A stretch of 64,000 nt of DNA from Bidens hawaiensis (GCA_021521415.1 JAIQDT010000226.1:928501-992500); one strand, 5' to 3'. Shown: positions 44,871-58,512, counted from the first letter of the stretch. Notes: a model not told the origin generated them from the sequence alone. A program made the numbers and translations.

Positions 44871-45021
44871 GGAACACCTCAGCTGACCCAAAACATTTCT
44901 AAGGTTACTTACACTTAGTCAAAATACACATCAAATTAAAATCAAATTACATATTCAACAAAACATAAACAAATTACATAAACAGAATTCTGTCCGAAGA
45001 CATTACATAATGAAGCCTATT

Positions 45022-48000
45022 CTATTGATCTTGTCTCTTTCTTGCATTATGAACGGCTTGTCTTCGATTGACTATCTCAGAAGCAGCTTTCATTTTGAAG
45101 ATATTAAGGGCTTGGTATTGAGTGTGACTTTCTGGTATAGCCAAATCCCTTATATCCATCAAATCTTCACTATGCAGGCCGGTCAAGTCTTCATCTTTCT
45201 TAATAATCCCCATTATTTTTCCATCAGAGTTTCTTAGTACAAAATGATCAACATTCTCTTTGTATTCAATTTCAGCTATAATTCCGTTCTTCTGTACTGT
45301 GTAGTTGGGGCGTCTCATTCTTCTTCCCAGACTTATGGATGTATTCATGTTAGACAATGGATTATCATCCCTGACAGTCATTTGATAATCTCTCTCAGCT
45401 ATGTCCATTCTCCTCAGCTTCCCAGTCCTTTTTGACTTGTGAAGTTGGATTATTCTCCAATTTCTCTTTTCTTTTAAGAATTTGAACCCTTTGTCAGCTT
45501 CTTCTATCAAAAATTTTGACAGATCATTCATCTTTCTACCTGCCATTTTGTTTCTGTTTTGATAATCATACAATCTAAAAGTGACCATCCTTTCCAGTTG
45601 TTCTTCATTATACTCACGGAAGTCACTCCTAACAACAATCTCTCTCAATTGTCTACTTTCCATAATCACCTTCAAGGACTTAGTGACAGAATCAAAGTAC
45701 AGTTCTCTAGAAAGATCCACATCAGACTGTGGTATTATTGTTCTTTGTTGTGCAGAACTGCTTGATTCACCTCTTCCTCCTTGACATCTTCCACCTTGTG
45801 GAAATCTTCTTGAAATTGGAGGCCTGAAAGGAATAGACTTCTTTGGTTTCCCAGGCCTTAAGTTGAAAAACTTTATGTAGATGGCCTCTACCATTTCAGT
45901 TGGAAGATTGACAAGTTCAACAACATTTTCTCCATGTTCTTTAAGTTCTAGTAACATTTTTGCCTTCCAGGAGTGTTTGCCAACCCAGCAGGTACAAATC
46001 TTCCATCTTCATAGTATCTTGGGTTCTCACCTTCTCTTAAAGCTTTTTCCCATTCACTCTTTTGAAAATAGAAAAGGTTTTTCAGATCCTCCTTTTCCAA
46101 GATATTAAAGTCTTCTTCACTCATTCCCCTTTGATTGATCATTATGTTCCTCAGAATGTTGATCATCTCTTCATTCTCCCAAGGAACAAATGGTTCATCC
46201 TCAGGTTCAGGCTTCACTTCTTGAGGAGTAGGGGTTTCAACTGATCTGACTTTTTCTTTTGACTTCTCCCTCAAAGTTTGAGTTCTTCTCTTCTTTACTT
46301 GAGGTTCATCAGTTGGTTCAAAATGTTTAGAGCTCTCAGTTTGGACCCTCTTCAGTTTTTCTTTTCTTTTCAATTTGCTGTACTGGTCCAACACTGATTC
46401 TCTGGATAGGTTCTCAATAATCTCAGGCTTCATACCTCTTTCCTGCAGGTATCCATACATACCTCCAAACTTTTTCTTTAAAGCTTTTGTCTTTTCAAGT
46501 TTCTCATTTTCTTTTACACACTTTTCAATGACCTTTTTCTCTTTTACTGTTATACAAATCTTGTAGTTGGTCAAAGTTAAAATGAGACAGACTTTTTTCA
46601 GAATAGTTATGCCTTCTGAGATAATCTCTGTATTTCTGGGAATCTGTATTCTTTTGTTGCATAAGCTTCTTGAGAGTATTATTTTCTTCTTCTAATCTCT
46701 GCTTCAATTCATCATCATTCATAGCAGCCAGGGTTTCGAAGCTTATACCAAATCTTCTTAACTTTATAACAAATGGATTTTTCCTTTTAGCTTCCAACAC
46801 ACTCAGCTCAATGTTTGCCCTATGTTCGTCAGTCATTGTGACCTGAGGGGACACAACATTAGCAGTTTTGACGGTTTTTCCTTGATCATTCTCAGGGTCA
46901 TCATCATTATCATCTGAATCCTAAGACTGATCCTCTCCTTCAGTTAAATCATTCATTGCATCTATCTTTGGTTCATCAGAAGGTGGATGATCTAGCTCAC
47001 TTCTGATTGGCACATCAGGGACACCTTGAACTTTTTCACCTGGTTGCAAGGATTGTAGTGGGACAGCTCTTATAGGACTAGCTTCATCTTCTGGTGTTTC
47101 AACAAAATACTTGTTCTTATCATCCCACTTGCACCTCTTAGCAGCTCTTTCATGCTCAGTTTGCTCATTTTTCCTCTTTCTCCTCATGTAGATCTTGGCA
47201 AACCTATTGACTTTTTTGGCAAATTCTTCATGAAGTTTAGAAAGTCTTTCTCTTTTCTGGTTGAGTGTTTCATGAGGCTCAGTCACATTCACCCTTTCAG
47301 ACCAGCTGTCAGTAGGGTTCTTCTTCAGATCTTCTTTTACTTGCTCAGTCCATTTCTTGGCAGCCATTGAAACAATGGACTCACCAATCTCTTCTTCAGT
47401 CATCATATCTGTATTCATATTGGTTGATTCAGTAGTTTCAGCTGACTTCTTTTCTGGTTGACTTTGGGGTTGAAACATGTTGACCACCATAGCTAGGGAA
47501 TTGTCAGCTTCCTTAGCTCTGTTCATCATAATCAAAGTTTCAATTGCTTCTGGATCAGCCACATCATCAATAATTTCCTTTGCAAGTTCGTCTTGTTTGA
47601 TCAAGATCTCATGTTCAGCTATTTATTCAGGAGTCATGGATTGAGCCAATATCTCTCTATCTCTTGTTTCTCTCAGAATGTTCTCTTGTTCTCTTAAGGC
47701 CTCTTCATTGGCAATATCATCATCTTTAAATGACACATATTTTTCTTGATATGCCTCAACAGGCTCTTCTACACTGACTTTTGCATTACCTTTCTCAATC
47801 CTCCTCCTTACATCCTCTTCATCCTCATACTGTTCATAGTCATCAATTTCTTTTTCTGGAGCCTCTAACTCAGGATCATACTCTGCCCTCTTAGAGCATT
47901 CTGGTTGTTCAGTTTGAGTGATGGGACCTCAACAGCAGTATCTCCTTCATTTAACACTTCAGTTGTCTCAACTCCAAATTGCATGTCAGTTAAGACATCA

Positions 48001-49744
48001 TTAGCCATATCAGTTGCAGCTACATTCTCTACATTTTCCTCAACATTTGTCTTTTCAGTCTCATCCACTCTCTCAACATTCTCCTCATCAATTCTTTCTT
48101 CATTGTAATCATAGTCTTGTTCACCCACATCTGATCTATCACCATCATACTCATCATCCTCAATCCTCCTCTCCTCACTACTTTCCTCTCCATCATCATA
48201 ATCAATCATATTTAATTTTAAACTATCAGCAGTCTCCACAACTGTTGCAGTTTCTTCAACATTCATATCAGAGACAGTTGGCATAATTTCATTCCCGCCT
48301 ATTTTGGGGCAGTAGAGGTCTTCTCAACCTCCTGCACCAGCGCTTGAATTCTCATATTAGCTTGTACCAACTTCTTCAACAACATCACATTTTCATTAGT
48401 CACCTCCTCATTTCTTCTCTTCAATTCAGCATTTTCTTTCAATAAGTCCAGGTTTCTCTGAAATAGGCCTGTGTCAGAATGTGGTGTTGTAGGTGGTGAT
48501 GTAGAGAAAGGTTCAAACTCAGGTTGTTATGTGGTGTGAGATTGGAAAATGGATGGTAGTGGTGATTGTGTATGAGGTAGACTTGGAATTAATAGATCAG
48601 AATGACTTGGCCTAAATGTTGGTTGTGTTTGTTGTGTTGGGGATGTATGTGTTGATACTTATGGTTGGCTTATGGTTAGGGTTAGAGGTGGTGTGTGAGT
48701 GATTTGGTGTGGTGGAATTTGTGGTGGTGATGGAACAATGGGTTGGTCAATGTGTGGTGGAGACTGTGGTGGTGTTGGAATAGGTTGTTCTGTATGCTCA
48801 AGTTGCTCCCCCTAATCAGGTGCAACAATGTCCATAGCTACCCCAGCTCCTCCATCATCTCCATTCACATCATCATCTTCATCATTAGAGTCTCCATCAT
48901 CACTCTCATCATCATCAACTCCTTCCTCCTCTGAGCTTAACTCAGGCACTGGCATCACATTCAGATCATGGTCCAACAACCATGGTAATATCTCAAATGG
49001 GACATTTGAGTTGTACATATTTGAAACACCTGGATTCTTGATTCTTTTGTATGTATCAGGGTTTTGCAGTTGGTTTGTAGTTCCAATAGTGGGTAGATCT
49101 TGAAGTTCACTATTGAAGATTATCTGTAGGAATCTTGGATATTGTAAAAATCTTTTCTTTTCAGCCTTCTTCAAGTTTCCTACTAATCCTTCAAATATGA
49201 TCTTTGAAAAATTGAAGGGTAGATCATATATGATTCCAACAGTGGCATTTGCCAAGTCATGACTCATCAAGGTCCATGATCCCTTCCTTGGAGCAAATCC
49301 ATGTATCACATGGTGAATGAGAAACCTGTACAACATAGGGAACATACCCTTCTGAAACTGTCCGTCATGTACAGTTCCTTGATACCCCATCGTTTCTTCA
49401 AATATTTTCATCAAGTGAGGTGTGCTGAAGTTTATGGAATTATGATCACCATCATTCAACTATAGACATCTTCTTATCATCCTTTCTATAATATGTATTT
49501 CTTGTCAAGCAACGGTTGCTTCGATTCTTTTACCATTTATGTCTTCAACCAGTTCTGCAGATCTCCAGAAATCTAAAGAATGATTTCTGTAGATTACAGG
49601 GCTTTCAGCGAACGCGAAACTAACATTTGACCTTGCCATCCAAGTTATCATCCTTGCCATCGGCTCATTGTCAGGTGTGACTTGTAACAGTGAACACATA
49701 TTGTGTTTTGGTTCGAAGACATATTTGGGTTCATCTTCTTCCAT
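45022..49744 (-). pseudogene. Third ORF of Copia C, full-length but damaged (about 1,570 codons)
   Basis: The ATG at 49744 starts MEEDEPKYVFEPKHNMCSLL. Order: a conserved N-terminal domain (LDFWRSAELV, MGYQGTVHDGQF, FNFSKIIFEGLVGNLKK, FLQYPRFLQIIFNSEL); an acidic block (EEEGVDDDESDDGDSNDEDD); a long Pro/Thr/Gln/Ser-rich part; a coiled coil (LLKENAELKRRNEEVTNENV); a second acidic block; basic clusters (YMRRKRKNEQTEHERAAKR, KKRRTQTLREK); and a C-terminal domain (RELYFDSVTKSLKVIMESRQ) ending ARKRQDQ. Stops lie near 49500, 49460, 48812, 47630 and 46921; frameshifts near 48290, 47870, 46560 and 45960. No signal peptide or membrane segment was seen. It resembles long Asteraceae ORFs next to Copia pol. 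The function is unknown; the basic clusters suggest nuclear or nucleic-acid contact. Confidence 0.8.
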
Positions 49745-49746
49745 AT

Positions 49747-49932
49747 CTGAATCACATAAACAAACATATTCAAATTGAAATTAGTCATAAAGTTTAATAC
49801 ATTAGATAATCAAGAACCTGTTCTTCGATAAATTTATAATCTAAACACATAAACAGAGTATTAGTAATAAGATACATAATCAAAACCCATTCTACTCTAA
49901 TAGTGACCGGAAAACACATTAGTATTGCTTAC
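49747..49932 (-). other. Putative 5'-UTR intron of the C third ORF (186 bp)
   Basis: The minus strand has CCGACTCG followed by GTAAGC (donor, intron from 49932) and TGTGATTCAG (acceptor, intron to 49747), two bases before the ATG. The intron is AT/T-rich as in plants. A keeps the donor (GTAAAC) and B the surrounding sequence. Splicing is a prediction. Confidence 0.5.
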
Positions 49933-50077
49933 CGAGTCGGAATTAGAGGGCTAATACAAGTTAGGGTTTGGATTGAAGAAAAATGCGATAAGTCGGTTAG
50001 GTTTCTTTGCGAGTAAGCAGTTTGCAGTGGAAGGAGAGAGAGGGAAAAGTAATGTTGAAAATTTTGCCTAACTCCCT

Positions 50078-50085
50078 CTTATATA
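50078..50085 (-). promoter_or_regulatory. TATA box of the internal promoter, C copy
   Basis: TATATAAG within GGTATATAAGAGGGAG, the same as in A. It lies about 145 bp upstream of the putative splice donor. Confidence 0.7.
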
Positions 50086-50199
50086 CCTTTTGAAAGTGGG
50101 TTTTAAATGCATTTTGTCATTTTGTGAATTATTAGCTGTCAAACAGTAACATTATCCACTTGATTTATTAAAAACAATATTTATCTTTTGAGTTAATAA

Positions 50200-51445
50200 A
50201 ACCTTACTCGAAAAATTTAATATATCCAAAGTCTACTCGGTATACATCCACTTACAAAGCTTACCCGGTCAAAATTTGCTTGGAAAATTTTCATTTTTTT
50301 TTGAATATACAAAGTTTGCCCGAATACTTCCATTTATAAAACTTTGCTCGGTCAAGTTAATTAATTTAAAGTTAAGACATAATGAAGAAAGCTTACCCGA
50401 AATACTAGATTTCTTGAGAACTTAATCACAAGATAAATAATCAAGTATAAACATCAAATAAACATCGTTACTAGGAATCAATCAAGACACCCATATAGAT
50501 TTCTCAAATTCAAATTAAAAACTTAATCTAGCACAAACCCTATCAAAATAAGAAACATATTCAATCAAGCATATAAAAAACATACTTAATCAAGTATACT
50601 TGGAACCATAGTGTGCTCGAGCAACCTTTCAAGAGAATAGTGTGCCCGAACAATTTTCTAATGCAAAGTATACCCGAATAACCTTCATATAGTACAAAGT
50701 GTGCCCAGAAAAGAATTTCTAGAAGACAGTGTACTCGAAAAGTTAAGTTTTGAAATTACCATATATATTGAGGGAACAAAAGTTTGCCCGAAAACACTTG
50801 TAATTTCAAAGAAATCATAAACACACATATCACAGAGCATGCTAGGAATGAAATTAAAACACATAAACACTTAAGTGTGCTATAGTCTAAAATTTCAAAG
50901 AGCTTGCCCGAAAATCCTATGTTAGCACTAAGGTTGCTAGGATAAACACATTCAATCATCAGGTATGCCCTTACTCGAGGGAATTTCAACATGTCAAACC
51001 ATACCCGAAAATGACAAACTTAAATAATAATATCTCAGTGTGTCTGGAAAGATTAACTAACCTTTCCTCACAACATATTCACATAAATCACAAAGCTTAC
51101 TCAGTGTACTAACTTAAGTTCACAAAGTTTGCTTGAACTCACAATCAGCATATAAAATGCAAAGCTTGCCCGAAACAAGAATGTCTTGTTAAAAGCTAGC
51201 TATCAACATAATCATCTCAAGACTTCAAGCTTGCTCGGGAAATCAGTACAACAGTGTACTCTACCCGAAAAGTGTAAACACTTCAAAGCATGCCCGGAAA
51301 TCATAAACTTAGTCAAAAATGACTAAGCTTGCCCGGAAAGGTCATAAATCATCAAACCTTACCCGAAGTAACATATTCAGACATATTCAACTGTTTTGTG
51401 CCCGGAAAGGTTATAAAACATCAAACATTACCCGAACTTACATAT
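50200..51445 (-). promoter_or_regulatory. Motif array upstream of the third ORF, C copy
   Basis: The array is read on the minus strand. Repeated copies are TTCGGGCAAACTTTG, TACCGAGTAGACTTTG, CCGGGTAAGCTTTG, CCGGGCATGCTTTG and CGGGTAATGTTTGATG; on the plus strand they show as AAAGCTTACCCGG and similar. Density and spacing resemble A. The array is flanked by the small ORF on one side and TATA on the other. Confidence 0.7.
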
Positions 51446-51550
51446 TCAGCCAATTAAAGGCAAAATGCAACACTTTTTGACTTAAACCACTTGTCAAAAT
51501 ATATTTTTCATTAAAGATCATAGTTTAAGAGCAAATGGTGCATTTAGAGA

Positions 51551-51751
51551 TCAAATTTCAATTATAATTCTCTTCAAACAATTTCTTCCATTTTCTGAAA
51601 AGATCTCAAGAATGGGATCATATTTACTAAATAGCTTTCTCAATACTTCATTCTCGGCATTATTATGACAACATAGATAGGTTAACAACAGGTATAAACA
51701 TAGCATGAATTTCATTTCTTTGGTGATATGATTAAGGTTCAATTTAAGCAT
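51551..51751 (-). CDS. Small conserved ORF in the spacer, C copy
   Basis: Sixty-six codons start MLKLNLNHITKEMKFML; a hydrophobic stretch (FMLCLYLLLTYLCC) and NNAENEVLRKLFSKYDPI follow, then a different, more hydrophobic end than in A (LKRIIIEI). The A copy is at 16276-16461. Both are open over the same core despite decay nearby. Function and translation are unknown. Confidence 0.35.
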   Translation of the reverse strand: MLKLNLNHITKEMKFMLCLYLLLTYLCCHNNAENEVLRKLFSKYDPILEIFSENGRNCLKRIIIEI

Positions 51752-53317
51752 AATGCATTAATGGTCAACACTGTGCTATGATGCCTCATATCTCTTCTCA
51801 AAGCTTATTTGGCTTTCCCCAGATCACCCCAATTTGACTCCAACCTCCTGTATTTGGTCAAAAATTGTTTTTGTATGACAGAACTTATTGTATTTTTGTA
51901 TTTTTTGAGATTCAAACATATATAGAGGTTGAACGTTGGACTTACTATTAATAACCTGCCTTTCATTCAAGATGAGACTGATTTTGTCAACATCTTTGTA
52001 GTTCTTAGTTGTAACCCTCTTGTTTGATAAAATATTTAAAACACTTATCAACTTTTGGTTGATTTATTCATTCTTCCCCTTGTTTTTGATATTTTCTCAA
52101 ATTTTCTTAAACTTTGTTCTTTGTCATATTTAAAGATGTTTCATTTTTGGTTGACCAAATAACAACAGGCATGTGTATGACTGGGTAATCACTTTTCTGC
52201 CTATCATTTGGAGAGATTTATCTTGAGGCATGCAAAGACAACTATGTATCTCCACATAAAGATTAACATATTCATTATGTTTATATCACCTTAGATTTTA
52301 TATCATCATGGGAAAGCAACCATACATGTTAATGACTATACTATGGTCCTTTTAGCCTATTAAATCCATATGATTGGCTAAGCAGTCAATGTACTATCAT
52401 TTCTCATATAATTTCAGTTTAATATTCAATCACCCCAATATCTCATCATTGTCTGGTAAATGGCTATCCTGTTTGACCACAAGTGGTTAACAGGACCAAA
52501 CATACATATGACTATATGTCCTTTCAAAGTCAGAGCTATTGACATAGTTTTAAGTGAAGGAATAAGAAACAAGTCATAAGTGCCCAAATGCATTCAGTTT
52601 TCAGGTCAATGGCTGTCCTTGAATCTGTAGAGATTTAAGGACCAAACATACATATGACTATATGCCCTTCCAACTGGGGAAATGACATAATTTTCAGCAA
52701 AAACAACTACTTGAGTCTTTTCTTTAAAAATCCTTCTTTTAAGCTTCTTCAAAGCTTGAACTGAATAATCTTATCATATCTCTACACCGTTAACAACATG
52801 CTCATGTTTAGATCAAAATAGAGTATTTATGTAAAATTCATTTGAAAATCTTCATTTCATCACTTAATTTTGACATAAAACACATTTTGACACAAACAGT
52901 TGTTACATATTCAAATCTTAATCAAACATGAAATCATCAAGACAAGTAGACAGTACTAACAATCAAATTCTAATTTATCTTAATAACATCAGAAGATCAG
53001 ATAAAACACATATTCAAGCAATTAAGCAATGATATCAGATAAGCTTACATCAACATGTAATTCATAACAAGAACACTAATCCTGACATCACAAATGCACA
53101 TTAACTGATAAACTTGCAAACATATAAATCCATTCAATCATGTCAAATTTTTCACACATAATCAGTCAAAGCACATAACAGTTAACATATTTAGCATACT
53201 CAAGTAACATAATTAAGCAACATAATCAAGCATATTCACTAAACATTCAATATGTGTAATCTCTAACAACATAATCAGTTAACATAGAGAGACACACAGC
53301 TAGGCACATATCCTTAA
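51752..53317 (-). other. Pol-third ORF spacer of Copia C
   Basis: No gene is recognised. The sequence is collinear with 14180-16270 of A, without A's tandem duplication. A block near 51830 (GGGGTGATCTGGGGAAAG on the minus strand) is shared by A, B and C. Confidence 0.6.
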
Positions 53318-56300
53318 TCAGATTTCATCAGAGTTGATCATTCCCAGGGCTTTCAGAAGAAAGTTAAACCTGGTTCTATCAAGTGGTTTGGTGAATAGGT
53401 CAGCCAAATTGTCAGTTGTATCAACTCTTTGCATTTCAATCAAACCTTTTTCATTGCAGTCTCTGATGAAGTGATGTCTGATTTCAATGTGCTTAGTTTT
53501 AGAATGTTGAATTGGATTCTTAACAGTAAAATATGCAGCAGTATTGTCAATAAGAATAGGGGTGTTCAGAAAATTCAAACCATAGTCCAGCATCTGATTT
53601 TGAATTCATAGAACTTGTGCACAGTAAGCAGATGCAGCAACATATTCAGCTTCTGTAGTAGAGATTGAGACTGTTGTCTGCTTTTTGCATTGCCATGACA
53701 CTAGCCTTTCACCCAAAAATTGACATCCTCCTAAGGTTGACTTTCTGCTCATGTTGCAGCCATCATAATCACTGTCTGTATATGCAATCAGATCAAAAGC
53801 TTGGTTCTTTGGATACCAAATTCCTAATTCTGGTCTTCCCTTCAAATATCTGAATATTCTTTTAACAACATTCATGTGGGAAACTTTTGGACTTGATTGG
53901 AATCTTGCACACACACATAGAGCAAACATGATATCTGGTCTTGTTGCAGTCAGATACATCAGAGATCCAATTTTGGCTCTATATTCATGTTCATCTACAG
54001 GCTCCCCCTTTTCATCTTCAATCATCTTTTCTTTGGTGTCCATTGGAGTTGACGCAGTCTTGTACTCATGACAGTTGAACTTGTTCAAGATGTCCTGCAC
54101 ATATTTGTTTTGGTGAATGAAGATCCCTTCAGCTTTCTGTTGAACTTGCAATCCAAGAAAGAAGTTCATTTCTCCCATAGAACTCATGTTGTATTTGGAC
54201 TTCATTACCCCTTCAAACTCCATGCACATTTGTTCATTTGTAGATCCAAAGATGATGTCATCCACATACACTTGTAACAGAAGTAAATCTGATTCCTTTT
54301 TTTTGTAGAAGAGTGTCTTGTGAATGGCTCCTCTTTTGAAACCATTTTCAAGAATATGATTTGACAGCTCATCATACCATGCTCTAGGAGCCTGATGCAA
54401 TCCCTAAAGAGCTTTGTTTAGCTTATACACCCTGTTTGGATACATTGGATCCTCAAAACCTGGAGGTTGAGCTACATACACCTCTTCATCAATCTTTCCA
54501 TTTAGAAATGCAGACTTAACATCAAGCTGGAACACTTTAACGTACTTTGAGGCAGCATATGCAAGAAAAATCCTGATAGCTTCAAGTCTTGCAACAGGAG
54601 CAAAGACTTCCTCAAAGTCTATTCCTTCATCTTGAAGACATCCCAGTGCTACAAGTCTAGCTTTGTTCTTAATCACCAAACCCCTTTCATCCCTTTTGTT
54701 TCTAAAAACCCATTTGGTTCCTATTGCATATCTGTCTATTGGCATATCAACAAGATCCCACACACGTAGGTCTCTGAACTGTGCCAGTTCCTCTTGCATT
54801 GCTTCTACCCAACTGTTGTCTTTTAGTGCTTGAGCAATGTGCTTTGGCTCTATTTGGGATAGAAAACAGGAGTAACGATAGATGTTTGCAATTTCAGAAT
54901 GACTTCTTGTAACTCTTTCATTCAAATCACCAATGATGTTTTCAGAAGGATGATTCTTTTCCACATAAGGAGTTTGTATAATCATATTTGTAGACAAATT
55001 TGTGTCAAGATTTGTTTCATTGAGCTCTGGTTCTTCAATGATCAAATCAGCTTCCGCATCATGAAATTCTGGTGCTTAATCATTATGTTGTCCTGAAGTA
55101 GATGCACCATTGTTTTCTAAGTTCAATCTTTGAAATAGATCTTGAAATCTTGTTGTAGATGCAGCTTCTTCTCCACTTGCTTGGTTGCTTGTGTTACCCT
55201 CATTATGAACTTGATCATTCTGTACATCTTGATTGTCTTGATTGTTCTTAGTATGATCATGTTTAACATTGTGATTGCTTTCTTTATCAGGTTCACCAAT
55301 ATCACATGAGGAATTCTTCACAAAAGTATACTCCTTTTCTTTTCTAGCAACCTTTTTCCATAATTCTTCCAAGTCCAATGATTTCTTCTTTTTCTCTTTA
55401 TTTTCACTGGTCTTGTATAAAGATTCATCAAAGTCTTCAGGATAAATCTTGAAAGACCTTATTAACTTTTCATGATCAAACAACCATGATGCACCATTAA
55501 CTGTGTTGAATTGATTCTCATTAAAGATGATTTCAGATGATTCTATAACACTCAAATGGTCTTTCACATATACTCTGTAAGCTTTTGAGTGTGTAGAAAA
55601 TCCAACAAAGAAACAGTCTAGGGATTTTGTTTGAAACTTGTTCAAATAGTCCCTTGTGTTCAGAAGAAAAAATTTGCATCCAAAGGGCTTGAAAAACTTA
55701 ATGTAAGGCTTTCTGTTGTGAAATATTTCATATGGAGTTTTGTTATGCCTTTTGTTGACAAGTACCCTGTTCTGAACATAGCGGGCTGTATTTATGGCTT
55801 CAGCCCAAAAAGTGACAGGTAAATTTGCATCAGCTAACATGGTTCTTGCAGCTTCAATCAAGATTCTATTTCTTCTTTCTGCTACACCATTTTGTTCAGG
55901 AGTTCTAGGAGCTGAGAATTGTTGTAGTATACCCTTTTCTGCACAAAATTCTTGCATAACTCTATTTTTGAACTCAGTTCCATTGTCACTTCTCATCATT
56001 TTGACTTTCTTATTCAGCTTGTTCTCAATCATTGTTACACAACCTTTAACCAACTCTGCAGTCTCATCCTTGGTACTTAAGAAGTAAACCCAAGTGTATC
56101 TTGAATAGTCATCAATGATCACAAGACAATATCTTTTCTTCCCTATACATGGTACACTTACAGGAACAAAAAGATCCATGTGAAGTAATTCAAGTACTTG
56201 ATCAATTGAGTTGATGAGCTTTGGCTTATGAGTAGATTTGTGTTGTTTTCCCTTTTGGCATGAACTACAGTGATCTTCCAATTTGAATTCTCTTGTGGGT

Positions 56301-56857
56301 AAGCGTATGACATGCTCATCCTTAACAAGTCTGTTCATGTTCTTCAAGTTCACATGACACAGTTTCCTATGCCACAATTTTGACTCATTTTCAGTGGCTT
56401 TGGAAACAAAACATGCACCTCCTCTTGAAATCGCTTCTTTCATATTCAATTCATACAAGTTACCATTTCTTGGTGACATTATCATAATCATTTCAGGTGG
56501 AATCACAAATTCAGGTTTTAGAATGAAACAGTGTGAATTATCAAAACTGACTTTGTATCCCTTATCACACATTTGTGATATACTAAGCAGATTGTACTGA
56601 AGACCTTCAACATGAAATACATTATCAAATGAGACTTTCCCATTTGTTAAGATTCCTTTTCCAACAATCTTTCCACCATTCCCATCACTCCCAAAAGCTA
56701 CTGGACCTTCATACTTCTCTTCATAATTGACAAGAGATCTCTTGCCACAAGTCATGTGCTTAGAACATCCACTATCCATGTAGCATATGTCATTCAGAGG
56801 AGTGGACTGTTCCTGCACATACAATGAAAGTTTGATTAGTTGAGTGACGAAGTGCAA
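53318..56857 (-). pseudogene. Copia C pol, nearly intact
   Basis: One frame of about 1,170 codons has only three stops: at 55076 (expected Glu, GQHND-stop-APEF), 54404 (expected Tyr, NKAL-stop-GLHQ) and 53606 (expected Trp, AQVL-stop-IQNQ). Protease: YMDSGCSKHMT. Zinc finger: LWHRKLCHVN and CSSCQKGK. Integrase keeps all three catalytic residues (MDLFVPVSV, MRSDNGTEF, PEQNGVAERRN). RT has YVDDIIFG, RNase H TDSDYDG and FTKPLDRTRFNFLLKALG. The end is INSDEI-stop. The frame overlaps the end of gag by a few codons; homology with A begins at VQEQSTPLND. This was probably the last active copy of its family here. Confidence 0.95.
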
Positions 56858-58512
56858 GCCTTATCAACTTGCAGCTCATCAGATTCAGTTTCAGACACAG
56901 CTTGGGAAGTGAGTGTAGTTGGTTCAAGATCTTCATGAGTGATTTCTAGATTGTCTAAATTGTCTGTTTCATAACCACACTCTCTTGGAGTTTCAACTAG
57001 TGATGTTGAGTTCTGGTAGTCAGCTGAGTCAGTGTCACAGTCTTTTGTCACATAGTCCTTCTTTTCAGAGTAGTCTCTCACATCAGCAACTATCTCAACC
57101 TTAATCTCAGGCTTAGGTTTCCAAAGTAAAACCTTGTGGTTCATATCCATGCTTTAACAGAAACTTCTCATCACCAGTGAGTTCTGTTGGTTTCTTTCTA
57201 GATACCTCATGTCTTTTTGTATTTTCACTGCTTGATGATCTTTGAGAACAATCAGATTTGACAGACTGATTATCCCTTTTTGGGATTGTTCTCAATGGTT
57301 GAGAGTCCCTCTTAACAGTTTTCACATGCTTCACTGGAGATTTAACCTTGTTAACAGGTTTGATCACATGTTTCTAGACTTTCAGTGAATGCCTTTGGCT
57401 CTATTTTTCCAGAACTTCCTCTACACAGTCCTTTCCCATACCCAAATATTTTTCATACTTCATTTTATAGGCCACAAAGTCTTGTCCGTACTTTGTTTCA
57501 TCTGGGACATGAAAAGGCTTGAATTTAAGTCTTTCATTACAGGAGTCTGTATGATGACCATATTCATCACACTTCTTGCACCAAACATTTCCTTTGAATA
57601 CTTCATGTTCTTTTGGTTTCTTGAACCTTTCACTTAGTCTTGGTGAATCAACTCCAATTGTCTTTTTAGATTTTAAACTGTCAAAATCAATTGAGAAGGG
57701 GACAAATTCAGCTATCCTTATGTCACTTCTTTCCACTTTCCCTTTAACAAAAACAAATTCTCTTATACTTAAGGGTTCTTCCTCTGTGTTTTCCCTTTGT
57801 TTTGATTTTCCCTTTTCATATTCTTCCATTGTTTCCACTTCTCCAATGTCAAAGTCTTCAATGCTTGAGAAAATAGGGTAAACTGGAATAAAGTTTTCAA
57901 CATTCACATCTTCTTTTACCCTTTTCTTGTTGTTTTGCTTTATCTTTTCCAATACAGCTTTGCTTGGTGGCCTGACTGTATTGTAGCTTATCTTCTTCCT
58001 TTCACATATGTCAAAGGACACATGCTCTCTCTTCATTCTTTCATTTTGTTTCTTCATTTTAGGTGTGACTGGTGGATACATTGGAAGTTTATCAATAGAT
58101 TCTGGTTTCTTTTATCTTCTTCCTCTTTCAGCAGCTTTGATCTCTTCATCAGTGATTTGATCATTTTGATCACTCAAGTCATCTTGATCCAATTCAACAG
58201 GATCAAAGTCATCCTCAGAGACTTGAACTCCAATTGACTTATCATCTTTTACTTTATCCTTAACCACAAACTCACCTTCTTCATTCACTTGTACCTTCTT
58301 GTACAAATCAACATATTCTTCTTTGTCTTGAAAGACATCTCTGAATTGTTGCAAGTATGCACCTCTTTTGTCTTTGTCAACCTTTGGCATGAAGTTGTTG
58401 TTGAATGGAGGTGGAACTGCTTTGTATTTATCTTGATCCTTTACTTGGTTCAGAATACCACATATGTTGCCTGTTGATACCAAATTCTTCAAAAATTCAG
58501 TTTCCACTTTCA
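56836..58512 (-). pseudogene. Copia C gag, second part
   Basis: It resumes after the solo LTR as LKVETEFLKNLVSTGNICGI, in register with the first part. One frame runs through acidic linkers and the intact second zinc knuckle WCKKCDEYGHHTDSC (CX2CX4HX4C), with stops after AERGRR (near 58112) and VEEVLEK (near 57401). A frameshift near 57130 leads to LLWKPKPEIKVEIVADV and the end SSLN-stop at 56836. The knuckle is complete only in this copy. Confidence 0.9.

Noticed and set aside
45022..49744. Calling the third ORF an envelope protein
   Set aside because: No signal peptide, TM segment or cleavage motif is visible; only the position is envelope-like.
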